Part shown: positions 63,980 through 64,000 of the stretch, one piece after another
How the letters are laid out: each line of letters begins with the position of its first letter
Numbering within the stretch: position 1 is the first letter of the stretch
Source of the DNA: Tamarix chinensis
Lineage: Eukaryota > Streptophyta > Magnoliopsida > Caryophyllales > Tamaricaceae
NCBI GenBank assembly: GCA_030549775.1
Contig: CM060175.1
Coordinates: forward strand, 97,331,470 to 97,395,469
Direction: 5' to 3'
Length of the DNA: 64,000 bases
Position numbers and translations under genes: made by a program
Notes under the pieces: model-generated
Told to the model about the DNA's origin: nothing
The model's database searches: none
The model's input: the letters and a program-made list of their open reading frames with translations, nothing else

Positions 63980-64000
63980 TAATTATTAAATTTGATATTA
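63569..64000. other. Upstream region of SFT2
   Basis: It should hold the 5' UTR and proximal promoter of the minus-strand SFT2 gene. (ATT)n at 63824-63857 and (TA)n at 63945-63972 are microsatellites. I cannot place a TATA box with confidence because of them. Confidence 0.5.

Overview
This is nuclear DNA from a flowering plant, most likely a eudicot. The evidence is interrupted genes with GT-AG introns, plant-type protein families (a long plant RecX, an RGF-receptor-type LRR kinase, a plant SFT2), AT-rich intergenic DNA, and dense plant retrotransposons and MITEs. I cannot name the species. Only three protein-coding genes are supported; nearly everything else is transposable-element sequence or AT-rich spacer.

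Layout. (1) 1-9687, plus strand: a RecX-family gene cut by the left window edge. Its last intron holds a 5.4 kb chromodomain Ty3/gypsy retrotransposon (3159-8549; 371-bp LTRs; TTGAC target duplication). An earlier intron holds a hAT-type MITE. (2) 11147-14602, minus strand: a two-exon LRR receptor kinase, 1104 aa, close to Arabidopsis RGI3/RGI4. (3) About 14.6-23.4 kb: AT-rich intergenic DNA with microsatellites and no gene I can support. (4) About 23.4-54.4 kb: one old L1-type LINE on the minus strand (ORF1, endonuclease end, reverse transcriptase, RNase H), split by nested insertions. The insertions are six very long non-coding elements that look like solo LTRs. They begin TGTAAYACC, usually end GGTATTACA or a close variant, and several have 5-bp target duplications. 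They nest as LINE > SL2 > SL3 > SL4 > SL5, with SL6 also in SL3 and SL1 separately in the LINE. (5) 56215-63568, minus strand: a complete four-exon SFT2-like vesicle transport gene of 227 aa. Its 6.4 kb first intron contains a 5'-truncated LINE, itself hit by a hAT MITE and a Harbinger/Tourist-type MITE.

The three genes show no functional link: RecX acts in organellar recombination control, the kinase in peptide perception at the plasma membrane, and SFT2 in Golgi trafficking.

The most unusual signal is in the solo-LTR-like family. Its members are diverged in sequence and unrelated in their internal satellite arrays, yet they keep two inverted repeats near the 5' end. In these the paired bases change together between copies, which suggests selection on a hairpin or a palindromic protein-binding site. 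Copies also carry tandem modules around a CCGGTGGACCGG palindrome, and one copy (SL6) has a cluster of telobox-like AAACCCTA motifs.
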